Below, piece after piece: positions 5,773 to 12,992 of a stretch of DNA of 13,152 nt. Under the pieces are notes generated by a model. The model was not told the DNA's origin. It saw only the letters and a program-made list of their open reading frames with translations, and made no database searches. A program made the translations under genes and the position numbers. Every line of letters starts with the position of its first letter. Position 1 is the stretch's first letter. The stretch is from Chromatiales bacterium (GTDB lineage Bacteria > Pseudomonadota > Gammaproteobacteria > CAMYNG01): positions 1 to 13,152 of the forward strand of contig JALUTW010000153.1 of assembly GCA_027021685.1 (NCBI GenBank), given 5' to 3'.

Positions 5773-6780
5773 ATGATACCGCGAACCCGCCGTGCCGGGG
5801 AGCCGGCGCCCTGGCAGCAGGCGCTGGCCGGGGCCGTGCGCGACCCCGCCGAGCTGCTGGCCCTGCTCCGCCTGCCCCGCGCCCTGCTGCCCGCGGCCCG
5901 CGCCGCGGCCCGCCGGTTTCCGCTGAGGGTGCCGCGGGGCTTCGTCGCCCGCATGCGCCCGGGCGACCCGGACGATCCCCTGCTGCGGCAGGTGCTGCCG
6001 CTGGAGGCCGAGCTGGCCCCGCAGCCGCCGGGCTACGGCCCCGACCCCGTGGGTGACGACGCCGCCTCCTGCACCCCCGGGCTGCTGCGCAAGTACCGGG
6101 ACCGGGCCCTGCTCGTCACCACCGGCGCCTGTGCCGTCCACTGCCGCTACTGTTTCCGCCGCCACTATCCCTATGCCGAGGCCAGTGCGGGGCCGTCCCG
6201 CTGGCGGGCCATCGTGGAGCACCTGGCCGGGGACGGCGGCACCGAGGAGGTGATCCTCAGCGGCGGCGACCCCCTGACCCTGCCCACGCCACGCCTGGCC
6301 GCCCTCACCCGCACCCTGTGCGGGGTGCCGGGGCTGGCCCGGCTGCGCATCCACACCCGCCTGCCGGTGGTGCTGCCGGAGCGCGTGGACGGCGAGCTGC
6401 TGGCGTGGCTGGCCCGACTGCCCTGGCAGGTGGTGGTGGTCGTCCACGCCAACCACGCCAACGAGCTGGACGATGACGTGGCCGCGGCCCTGGCGGCCCT
6501 GGCCGGGACCGGGGCCGTGCTGCTCAACCAGAGCGTGCTGCTGGCCGGGGTCAACGACGATACGGACGTGCTGGCGGCGCTGTCCCGCCGGCTGCTGGCC
6601 TGCGGCGTGCTGCCCTACTACCTCCACCAGCTGGACCGCGTGGCCGGGGCGGCCCACTTCGCCGTGGACGACGCCCGGGCCCGGGACCTCCACGCCCGCC
6701 TGCGCGAGCGCCTGCCCGGTTACCTGGTGCCGCGGCTGGTGCGCGAGGTGGCCGGGGCGCCGGCCAAGATGCCGCTGTGA
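5773..6780 (+). CDS. epmB: EF-P beta-lysylation protein EpmB (lysine 2,3-aminomutase family, radical SAM)
   Basis: A 335-residue radical SAM enzyme (E. coli EpmB/YjeK has 342). The iron-sulfur cluster motif CxxxCxxC is seen as C120, C124 and C127 in CAVHCRYC, followed by a GGDPL SAM-binding segment at 164-168. The C-terminal GYLVPRLVREVAG...AKMPL matches the PLP-lysine region of the family, probably Lys332. It converts (S)-lysine to (R)-beta-lysine, the substrate EpmA loads onto EF-P. The start is ATG 5773, chosen because the 20 in-frame codons upstream run across the efp start and have no homology. The ribosome site is weak (AGAG). The gene is divergent from efp, so the 50-base gap must serve both sides. 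EpmC, the later hydroxylase, is not in the window. Confidence 0.95.
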   Translation: MIPRTRRAGEPAPWQQALAGAVRDPAELLALLRLPRALLPAARAAARRFPLRVPRGFVARMRPGDPDDPLLRQVLPLEAELAPQPPGYGPDPVGDDAASCTPGLLRKYRDRALLVTTGACAVHCRYCFRRHYPYAEASAGPSRWRAIVEHLAGDGGTEEVILSGGDPLTLPTPRLAALTRTLCGVPGLARLRIHTRLPVVLPERVDGELLAWLARLPWQVVVVVHANHANELDDDVAAALAALAGTGAVLLNQSVLLAGVNDDTDVLAALSRRLLACGVLPYYLHQLDRVAGAAHFAVDDARARDLHARLRERLPGYLVPRLVREVAGAPAKMPL

Positions 6781-6837
6781 TCACCCCGCCCGCGGCCGGG
6801 CCGGAGGCCGCTGAACCGGGTTCTGCAACCGTTGGTC

Positions 6838-6930
6838 GGAACCTGTCTCAAAATTTCCCACGGCCGCGCGCCTGGCCGGCGCGGCCGTGGACTCACCACG
6901 CGACGCGCACGGAATTCCGGGACAGGTTCT
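6838..6930 (+). repeat. MITE-like inverted-repeat element, copy R2 (93 bp)
   Basis: Same orientation and same length as R1, with about ten base differences by eye. Left end GGAACCTGTCTCAAAAT at 6838-6854, right end CCGGGACAGGTTCT at 6917-6930. The right terminus has drifted (CCGG where R1 has TTGA), so the inverted repeat is no longer perfect. The inner GC hairpin (CCACGGCCGCGC and its complement) is intact. It lies 57 bases after the epmB stop and could act as that gene's transcript end. The remaining bases up to 7056 show no gene and no convincing promoter. Confidence 0.85.
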
Positions 6931-7056
6931 AGGCCCTATGGGTGATGCATGTTCTGTGGTTCCTGTCAAGTAATCCTGTCATAATCCCGCACGGGGGAAT
7001 CAAGCAACAACGGCCGGTCCGGCCCCCGGCTCCGGTTCCGGCCCGCACGACATAAC

Positions 7057-7060
7057 GGAG
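7057..7060 (+). promoter_or_regulatory. Ribosome binding site that fixes the start of the 599-aa gene
   Basis: GGAG lies 7 bases before GTG 7068 but only 1 base before the other in-frame GTG at 7062. Spacing therefore favours 7068. Confidence 0.65.
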
Positions 7061-7067
7061 AGTGCCC

Positions 7068-8867
7068 GTGGGCAAGCCCATCGGCCTGGACCTTCCCCGG
7101 CGGCGCAAGCCGGGCCGCGGGGACTTCGACATCCGCCCGCGCCGGGCGGAGGCATGGGTGGCGCAACTGCCGCGGGCCAACCTGGGCGAGACCGCCCGCC
7201 GCCTGTACACCGCCCTCACCGAGACCAACCGCCTGGACCTGCCCTTCCAGGACCGGGCCCGCTTCCTCGACACCCTGCTGGCACCCGCGGGCGAGGTGGC
7301 CCAGGGCCTGCGGCGCCATTTCGTGGGTGTCTGTTCGCCGCTGCCGGAGAAAAACCGCAAGGTAGCCGCGGTGGCCCGCCACCTCCACGTGGAGCTGGCC
7401 ACCGGCTACGGCATCGCCGCCGAGGACCTGCTGCGGCGCAGCCTGCTCCTGGTGGACGGGCGCCTGCTGACCCAGCTCCTGTACCGGGCCACGGCCTTGT
7501 GGGGCCGGGTCCTGCTCACCGACTACGAGACCTACAGCCCGCACACCCAGGGCGCGTGGGCCGCCGTTCACCGCCTGTTCGCGTTCGCGGAATCACGCCG
7601 GCTCCACCGGACCGTGGTCGCCGACCCGCTGGTCCCTGGCCGGCGCGCCACCCTGGCCGACGAGTACAAGCGCATCCTGCTTCTGGCCCTGGCCTCGCCC
7701 TACTGCCTGCGCCACGGAGAAGCGGGCCAGGTCCACCGGGCGCTGGAGCGCTGGGCCGCGCGGGCGGTGCTGCGCCCGGTGCGCAACCCGGCCCAGCTGG
7801 ACAGCCCGTTCGGAGTGGATCTGGACAGTGACGGCCCGCCCCGCAACCTGGCACTGGCGGGGGGTGACTGCGACCCGTCCCGCTGCCGCCTGCTGGACAC
7901 GCGCGGTGTGCTGGAGCTGGTGCGGGACGAGATCATGGAGGCCGACGACGTGGTGGCCACGACGCTCGGGGGCCTGTCCCTGGAGCAGGCCGACCTGCCC
8001 CACCCGCTGCTGCGCCGTCTCATGGCCATGTGGTCGGCGCAACCCCGGCGGCACTTCTCCCGCAGTCACCGCCGGGAGCAGGTGGAAGTGGCCCTGGGCC
8101 TGAGCAGCGCCCACCATCTCATCGCCGGGGCCGGGCGCGACCAGCCCGGTGGCCGCCCCCGGCCCGACCGTTATTTCAAGCCGGCCCGGTTCGAGGGCGG
8201 AACGGCGACGAGCGGTGCAAGCGGCGTCGACGACGTGTGGGACCGCGTCTATCCGGCGCCCGAGAGCCTGGAACCGTCACCGGCGCCGGAACCGGAGGCG
8301 GCCGCCGACGCCGGAACAGAGCCCGCCGTCCGTGCCGAGCTGTGGCAGGTGGTGGACGAGGGAGCCGGCGGATACTGCCTCGAGTCCACGGGCGCCGCCG
8401 GCCCGGTCCAGGTGGGCGAGCTGGCGGGGATCCGCCGGGCCCACGGCCACAGCTGGAAATGGGGTGTGGGCGTGGTGCGCTGGCTCAAGTTCTCGCAGGG
8501 GGGCACGTTGCGCATGGGCGTGGAAATGCTCACACCCGATGCGGCAGCGGCCGGGGTGCGGGTGACCGCGGCCCCGGCCGGCGAGGCACCTTACCAGCGC
8601 ACCCTGATGCTGCCGGGCATCGAGGCCATCAATCGCCCGGCGACCCTGGTGATGCCCCCGGTCCCCTTCCGCGAGGGCAGCCGGGTCACCCTGCGCGTGC
8701 TGGGCCGCGAGATGCAGGTACGCCTCACCCGGCAACTGGAGAACACCGGCCTGTTCGCCCAGTTCCAGTTCGATCTGGTGACACCGCAGGCGGCCGGGAA
8801 TTCCGGCCCCCCCGCCGACAGCGAGCCCGACGACGGGAGCCTCGACGGCGTCTGGTCGTCCATATAA
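7068..8867 (+). CDS. Uncharacterised 599-aa protein with PilZ-like C-terminal region, neighbour of fimX
   Basis: No enzyme family is recognised. Residues 1-370 are mainly helical and rich in Arg, Leu and Ala, with no signal peptide or membrane segment, so the protein is probably cytoplasmic. Residues about 390-420 form a Pro/Glu/Ala linker. From about 422 on the sequence is beta-rich: ELWQVVDEGAGGYCL, then VGELAGIR, WGVGVVRWLKF and MGVEML. That pattern follows the PilZ fold (D/NxSxxG strand, then G-VRW, then GVE). The key motif is degenerate (DEGAGG has Gly for Ser) and no clear RxxxR precedes it, so c-di-GMP binding is doubtful. A second beta-rich stretch follows to about 575. The gene sits directly upstream of fimX in the same direction; in P. 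aeruginosa an uncharacterised gene, PA4958, holds the same position between psd and fimX. A role with FimX in c-di-GMP or pilus control is inference from position. Confidence 0.8.
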   Translation: MGKPIGLDLPRRRKPGRGDFDIRPRRAEAWVAQLPRANLGETARRLYTALTETNRLDLPFQDRARFLDTLLAPAGEVAQGLRRHFVGVCSPLPEKNRKVAAVARHLHVELATGYGIAAEDLLRRSLLLVDGRLLTQLLYRATALWGRVLLTDYETYSPHTQGAWAAVHRLFAFAESRRLHRTVVADPLVPGRRATLADEYKRILLLALASPYCLRHGEAGQVHRALERWAARAVLRPVRNPAQLDSPFGVDLDSDGPPRNLALAGGDCDPSRCRLLDTRGVLELVRDEIMEADDVVATTLGGLSLEQADLPHPLLRRLMAMWSAQPRRHFSRSHRREQVEVALGLSSAHHLIAGAGRDQPGGRPRPDRYFKPARFEGGTATSGASGVDDVWDRVYPAPESLEPSPAPEPEAAADAGTEPAVRAELWQVVDEGAGGYCLESTGAAGPVQVGELAGIRRAHGHSWKWGVGVVRWLKFSQGGTLRMGVEMLTPDAAAAGVRVTAAPAGEAPYQRTLMLPGIEAINRPATLVMPPVPFREGSRVTLRVLGREMQVRLTRQLENTGLFAQFQFDLVTPQAAGNSGPPADSEPDDGSLDGVWSSI

Positions 8868-8905
8868 CCGCCCGCGTCTCAACTCCTGCCACAAACTGCC
8901 GACAA

Positions 8906-8934
8906 TTCAAAATACTAGCCATCCATGCTATGGT
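8906..8934 (+). promoter_or_regulatory. Promoter of the fimX-like gene (extended -10)
   Basis: TTCAAA at 8906-8911 is followed after 17 bases by TATGGT at 8929-8934, with the extended -10 TGC directly before it. Transcription would start near 8941. This lies after the ATG at 8925, which argues that the true fimX start is the later GTG at 9006, with a leader of about 65 bases. Confidence 0.5.
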
Positions 8935-9005
8935 TGGTCGCGGCCGCAGGCAGGCTCGCCCCCATCCTGCCCCCGGCGCCCGACTGCTGGAGACTGGGCC
9001 CGTTG

Positions 9006-11087
9006 GTGGATAACGAAAATCTCGTCAGACTGATCACGGCCTTCGATGCCTCGGAAGAGGCGGAGTCCCTTCTCAACGTGCTGCGCAACGCCGGTCTGGT
9101 GGTGCGTGACACCCGGGTGGAGGACGAGGAGGATCTGGCCGCGGCCCTGGCCGAGAACCCGGTGGACATGATCCTGACCCGGGAATCCCTGCCGTATCTC
9201 GATGCCCGCAAGGTCCTGGAGCTGGTGGCACGCGAGGAGCGCGACCTGCCCGTCATCGTCATCCATGATGCCAAGGATGGCCAGCAGGCCCTGGAACTGC
9301 TGCAGGCAGGGGCGCGCGACACCGTCCCCCTGTCGCAGCCGGAACGCCTGCGCCACGTCGTCCAGCGCGAACTCCAGGACCTGCACCAGCGCCGGGCCCT
9401 GCGCCGTTGCGAGGTGATGCTGCACGAAACCGAGAAGCGGGCACGCGATCTCATCGACAGCTCCCGGGACGCCATCGCCTATGTCCACGAGGGCATGCAC
9501 ATCTACGCCAACAAGGCCTACCTGGACATGTTCGGCTACGACGAAATGGAGGACCTGGAAGGCACGCCCATCATGGACATGGTGGCACCCGAGGACAGCC
9601 GCAAGCTCAAGGACTTCCTGCGCAGCTATTCCAAGGGCCAGGCGGAAGACCGCCACCTGGAGATCACCGGCCGCAATGCCGAGGGTGAGACCTTCCGCGT
9701 CACCATGGAATTCTCTCCCGCTTCCATGGACGGCGAGGCCTGCACCCAGATCATCATCCGGGACCAGGCCGCGAGCAAGGAGCTGGAGAAAAAGCTCAAC
9801 ATCCTCAGCCAGCAGGACCTGCTGACCGGGCTGTACAACCGCAAGTACCTCATGGAGCAGATGGACCAGCTCATCGCCCGGGCCCTGGACGGCGACGTGC
9901 GCGGTGCCCTGTTCCTCATCCGGCTCGACGCCTACGAATCCATTCGCGAGGAACACGGCATCGCCGGTTCCGACCTCATGCTCACCGACATCGCCAACCT
10001 GCTCAAGTCGAAGGTCGGCCACCTGGGCATCCTGGCCCACTTCGAGGGCCCCGAGTACGCGCTGCTCATGCGCAATGCCGATCGCGAGCAGGCCGAGAAG
10101 CTCGCCGCCGGCATGTGCAAGGTCATCAACGAACATTTCTGCGACATCGGCGGCAAGACCGCCAACACCAGCGCCAGCATCGGCATCAGCCTGATCAACG
10201 AAACGACCAAGCGTGCCAGCGACACCATCACCCACGCCGAGCGCGGGGCCCAGAACGCCCATCGCGAGGGAGGCAATACCTACGCCTTCTACAACCCGGC
10301 GGTGGAGGACCTGGAGGAAAGCGAGCAGCTCGCGGTACGCGCCGCCCAGATCAAGGCCGCCCTCAAGAACAACCGCTTCCGCCTGCTGTTCCAGCCCGTG
10401 GTGAGCCTGCACGGGGAGCCCGGCGAGCACTACGAGGTGCTGGTGCGCATGCTCGACGAGGAAGACAAGGAGGTCCCACCCGAGGAATTCCTGCCCGCGG
10501 CGGAGAAATCCGGTCTCATGACCTACATCGACCGCTGGGTCCTGGCCAATGCCATGCAATTGCTGGCCAAGCGCTACGAAAAGGGACTGCGCTCGCGGTT
10601 CTTCGTCAAGCTCTCGGGGGCCTCACTCTGTGACCAGGAGTTCCTGCCCTGGCTCTCGGAACGGCTCAAGGCCCTGCGCCTGGACGCCGACACCCTGATC
10701 CTGGAGATCAGCGAGGACACCGCGCTCAATTACATGAAACAGGCCAAGGCGACCCTGGCCGGCCTGGCCCAGCTCCGCTGCCGCTCGGCGCTGGAGAACT
10801 TCGGCCTGGAACAGAACACCTTCCAGTCGCTCAAGCATCTTGACGTCAACTACGTCAAGATCCACGGCGACCTGGTGGCCAACCTGGCGACCAACGTGGA
10901 ACACCAGGAGAAGGTCAAGGCCATCGCCGACCATGTCTCGGGGCTGGGCAAGCAGACCATCGCCGCCTTCGTCGAGGACGCCAACAGCCTGGCCGTGCTG
11001 TGGCAATGCAGCGTGGACTTCATCCAGGGCTACTTCCTGCAGGAGCCCGAGGCCGAGATGCACTACGACTTCGAGGGCAGCCTCTGA
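9006..11087 (+). CDS. fimX: FimX-like c-di-GMP receptor: receiver-PAS-GGDEF-EAL with degenerate active sites
   Basis: A 693-residue regulator (P. aeruginosa FimX has 691). Order: receiver-like domain about 1-125, with Thr58 where the phospho-Asp should be; PAS about 145-255; GGDEF about 265-430, with the signature degraded to FEGPEY (346-351); EAL about 445-690. The EAL motif reads EVL (477-479), as in FimX, and the DDFG metal motif is ENFG (597-600), so neither cyclase nor phosphodiesterase activity is expected. Gln463 in LFQPVV and the QGYFLQ loop, both in the nucleotide pocket, remain, so c-di-GMP binding is likely. FimX localises to the cell pole and promotes type IV pilus assembly. The start is GTG 9006 (reads MDNENLVRLI). 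It fits the family length and lies after the promoter, but GGAG is 13 bases off, and TTG 9003 is possible. ATG 8925 would add 27 residues without homology. Confidence 0.88.
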   Translation: MDNENLVRLITAFDASEEAESLLNVLRNAGLVVRDTRVEDEEDLAAALAENPVDMILTRESLPYLDARKVLELVAREERDLPVIVIHDAKDGQQALELLQAGARDTVPLSQPERLRHVVQRELQDLHQRRALRRCEVMLHETEKRARDLIDSSRDAIAYVHEGMHIYANKAYLDMFGYDEMEDLEGTPIMDMVAPEDSRKLKDFLRSYSKGQAEDRHLEITGRNAEGETFRVTMEFSPASMDGEACTQIIIRDQAASKELEKKLNILSQQDLLTGLYNRKYLMEQMDQLIARALDGDVRGALFLIRLDAYESIREEHGIAGSDLMLTDIANLLKSKVGHLGILAHFEGPEYALLMRNADREQAEKLAAGMCKVINEHFCDIGGKTANTSASIGISLINETTKRASDTITHAERGAQNAHREGGNTYAFYNPAVEDLEESEQLAVRAAQIKAALKNNRFRLLFQPVVSLHGEPGEHYEVLVRMLDEEDKEVPPEEFLPAAEKSGLMTYIDRWVLANAMQLLAKRYEKGLRSRFFVKLSGASLCDQEFLPWLSERLKALRLDADTLILEISEDTALNYMKQAKATLAGLAQLRCRSALENFGLEQNTFQSLKHLDVNYVKIHGDLVANLATNVEHQEKVKAIADHVSGLGKQTIAAFVEDANSLAVLWQCSVDFIQGYFLQEPEAEMHYDFEGSL

Positions 11088-11089
11088 CC

Positions 11090-11142
11090 GGAACCTGTTC
11101 CGGAGCCACGCGGCACGCGCGGGACCCCGGCCAGGTCTCCAG
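11090..11142 (+). repeat. Decayed, internally deleted relic of the R element
   Basis: GGAACCTGT at 11090-11098 matches the left end of R1 and R2. The rest, from CCACGCGGCACGCGC to CCAGGTCTCCAG, lines up base for base, with small gaps, with the right third of R2. The central hairpin is missing. It begins 3 bases after the fimX stop. The next 60 bases, to 11202, show nothing recognisable. The alignment is by eye. Confidence 0.5.
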
Positions 11143-11202
11143 GCCCGGCGACGCCGTTCCGCAGATACGCTGAAAGCCGGGTGTGCTGTCCCGGCGGGCC
11201 CC

Positions 11203-11476
11203 GGGACCTGTCTCAGAATTCCGCGCGCGTCGCGTTGTGAGTCCACACGGCCGCGCCGGCCAGGCGCGCCGCGCAGCACAGTACTCGTTGTACGGGCCAG
11301 TGGCGCAACGCCGCCGGCGTGGCCGTGGCTCACAACCCCCGGGGCGCCGGCGATTTTCACCCCCATCGCCCTCCGTGGCCTAAATTGTCGGCATTGCCTT
11401 CCCGTGCAGCCATGCCCGTCGGCTCCCACCGAAAATCGCCAGGCGCGCGGCCGTGGGGAATTCTGAGACAGGTTCT
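11203..11476 (-). repeat. Long mosaic copy of the R element, R3 (274 bp, inverted relative to R1 and R2)
   Basis: Ends carry a 16-base perfect inverted repeat: ACCTGTCTCAGAATTC at 11206-11221 and its complement at 11458-11473. Read on the minus strand it matches R2, except for 179 extra bases in the middle bounded by the 11-base direct repeat GCCAGGCGCGC (11259-11269 and 11438-11448). Removing one repeat plus the insert leaves 95 bases, the size of the short copies plus a 2-base indel. The insert holds a second partial arm (11313-11336) that pairs imperfectly with 11234-11260, the foldback GTAC-TCGTT-GTAC, and a 92-base subunit with its own terminal inverted repeat. No ORF in it looks coding. 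Its right end supplies the stop codon of the DUF1015 gene. Confidence 0.75.
11349..11440. repeat. 92-bp nested unit with 10-bp terminal inverted repeats inside R3
   Basis: GGCGATTTTC at 11349-11358 and its perfect complement GAAAATCGCC at 11431-11440 bound a unit unlike R1 or R2. It forms part of the 179-base insert of R3. No coding potential and no second copy in the window. It may be a separate small element or a sub-hairpin of the long form. Confidence 0.45.
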
Positions 11477-12740
11477 ATTCCCTTCCGGAACCGGGCAGCT
11501 CGCCCAGGACGTGAGAAACCAGGCCGTCGGCCAGCTTGGGCTCGAACCAGGTGCTCTTGGGCGGCATCACTTCGCCCGCGTCGGCCACCGCCATAAGCTG
11601 CTCCAGCGAGGTGGGATACAGCGAGAACGCCACCTTCATCTCGCCCGAATCCACCCGCCGCACCAGCTCCTCCAGCCCGCGGATGCCGCCCACGAAGTCG
11701 ATGCGCTGATCCCGCCGTGGATCCGTGATGCCCAGAACCGGGCCGATGAGATTGTTCTGCAACAGGCTGACATCCAGGCGTCCGACGGGGTCGTCGGACG
11801 GTGCCCGCTCGGGGCGGATGCGCAGCCGGTACCAGTGACCGTCCAGGTACATGCCGAACTCACCGGGGCGTGCGGGACGCACCGGTACCTCGCTCGGCTC
11901 CACTTCGAAGGCCTCGCGCACGCGGGCGAGAAAACCGCCGGTGTCCAGGCCGTTGAGATCCCGCACCACCCGGTTGTAATCCAGGATCTTCATCTGATTG
12001 TCAGGGAAGACGACCACCTGGAACCAGTTGTAGGGCTCCTCCCCGGTATGGGCCGGGTTGGCCGCCCGGCGCATGGCGGCCACCCGGGCTGCTGCCGCCG
12101 AGCGGTGATGACCGTCGGCGATGTACATGGTGTCCACCTGCGCGAAGGCCCGGTCCAGCGAGGCCACGTCATCCGGCTCGCAGATGGCCCAGAGCGTGTG
12201 GCGCACCCCGTCATCGGCGACGAGATCGTAGTCCGGCTCGCGCCGGGTCAACGCCTGCACCACGGAATCGATCTCCGGGCGGTGGCGGTAGGTCAGGAAC
12301 ACCGGGCCGGTCTGGGCATTGAGGGCATCGATCTGGCGCACGCGATCGTCTTCCTTGTCCGGGCGGGTGAACTCATGGCGCTTGATCAGGCCCCGCTCGT
12401 AGGCCTCCACCGAGGCCACCGCCACCAGGCCGGTCTGGACATGGCCGTTCATCTCCAGGCGGTACAGGTAGTAACAGGGGCGCTCGTCCTGGCACAGGAT
12501 GCCTGCCTCCAGCATCCGCCGCAGGTTCTCCGCCCCCTTTGCATACACCGCCGGGTCATGCGGATCGGTCTGCGGCGGCAAATCGATTTCCGGTTTGGAG
12601 ATGTGCAGAAAGCTCCACGGCCGGCCCCGCGCCCGCTCCCGGGCCTCCTCCGAATTCAGCACATCGTAGGGAGGCGCCACCACGTCGGCAGCATGCTCGG
12701 GCACCGGGCGCAGGCCGGGAAACGGGCGAATGAGACGCAT
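11475..12740 (-). CDS. DUF1015 family protein
   Basis: A 421-residue cytoplasmic protein of the widespread DUF1015 family. Family landmarks are the start MRLIRPFPGLRPVPEHAADV with VAPPYDVLN (21-29), the stretch KRHEFTRPDKEDDR (120-133), and ADGHHRSAAA (208-217), the most conserved block and a likely active or metal-binding site. No signal peptide or membrane segment is seen. I cannot assign a reaction; family members often lie near serine or glyoxylate metabolism genes, but none is adjacent here. The start is ATG 12740 with an excellent AGGAG 7 bases upstream (plus-strand 12748-12752). The TAG stop is formed by the end of repeat R3 (minus strand TAGAACCTG), so the last residue or few may have been altered by the element. 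A -10-like TACAAT lies at 12786-12791 on the minus strand, without a good -35. Confidence 0.9.
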   Translation of the reverse strand: MRLIRPFPGLRPVPEHAADVVAPPYDVLNSEEARERARGRPWSFLHISKPEIDLPPQTDPHDPAVYAKGAENLRRMLEAGILCQDERPCYYLYRLEMNGHVQTGLVAVASVEAYERGLIKRHEFTRPDKEDDRVRQIDALNAQTGPVFLTYRHRPEIDSVVQALTRREPDYDLVADDGVRHTLWAICEPDDVASLDRAFAQVDTMYIADGHHRSAAAARVAAMRRAANPAHTGEEPYNWFQVVVFPDNQMKILDYNRVVRDLNGLDTGGFLARVREAFEVEPSEVPVRPARPGEFGMYLDGHWYRLRIRPERAPSDDPVGRLDVSLLQNNLIGPVLGITDPRRDQRIDFVGGIRGLEELVRRVDSGEMKVAFSLYPTSLEQLMAVADAGEVMPPKSTWFEPKLADGLVSHVLGELPGSGRE

Positions 12741-12883
12741 GAACTGACTCCTGCAGGCCGTTGAGAAGGGACAAATCGGGGCGGCATTGTATACGAAGGG
12801 CGCCCGCCGCGCCCAGTGCGGCCCCGATCACAAATCCGTCCCCGCGGAGGGTCCGCCGCCGCCCCCGTCTCCCGCCCCGGGCA

Positions 12884-12892
12884 TGCTATTAT
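12884..12892 (+). promoter_or_regulatory. Possible extended -10 promoter for the last gene
   Basis: TGC-TATTAT at 12884-12892 is an extended -10 in otherwise very GC-rich DNA; no -35 box is seen. Transcription would start about 95 bases before the ATG at 12993. A GC hairpin (GCCCGC/GCGGGC) would lie near the 5' end of the leader. The rest of the 252-base gap from 12741 shows no gene I would support. Confidence 0.3.
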
Positions 12893-12992
12893 TACTGGGC
12901 CCGCATGAGCGCGGGCTGCGCCGGACGGGGCCAGGGACGCTCCCCGCGACAGACGCCCTCCGGCACCGGGCCAACACCTACTACGTGCCCTT

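Noticed and set aside
8925..9005. ATG at 8925 as the start of the fimX-like protein
   Set aside because: It overlaps the extended -10 promoter, has no ribosome site, and would add 27 residues without homology; GTG 9006 gives the family length.
8928..10559. A 543-residue minus-strand frame opposite fimX
   Set aside because: Long only because the GC-rich fimX codons give few stops in the opposite frame; no motif and His/Gln/Val-rich noise.
8897..11393. TGCCGACAATT before fimX (8897-8907) matched in inverted form inside R3 (11383-11393), possibly a shared regulatory site
   Set aside because: An 11-base match within 13 kb is expected many times by chance, and the surrounding bases differ.
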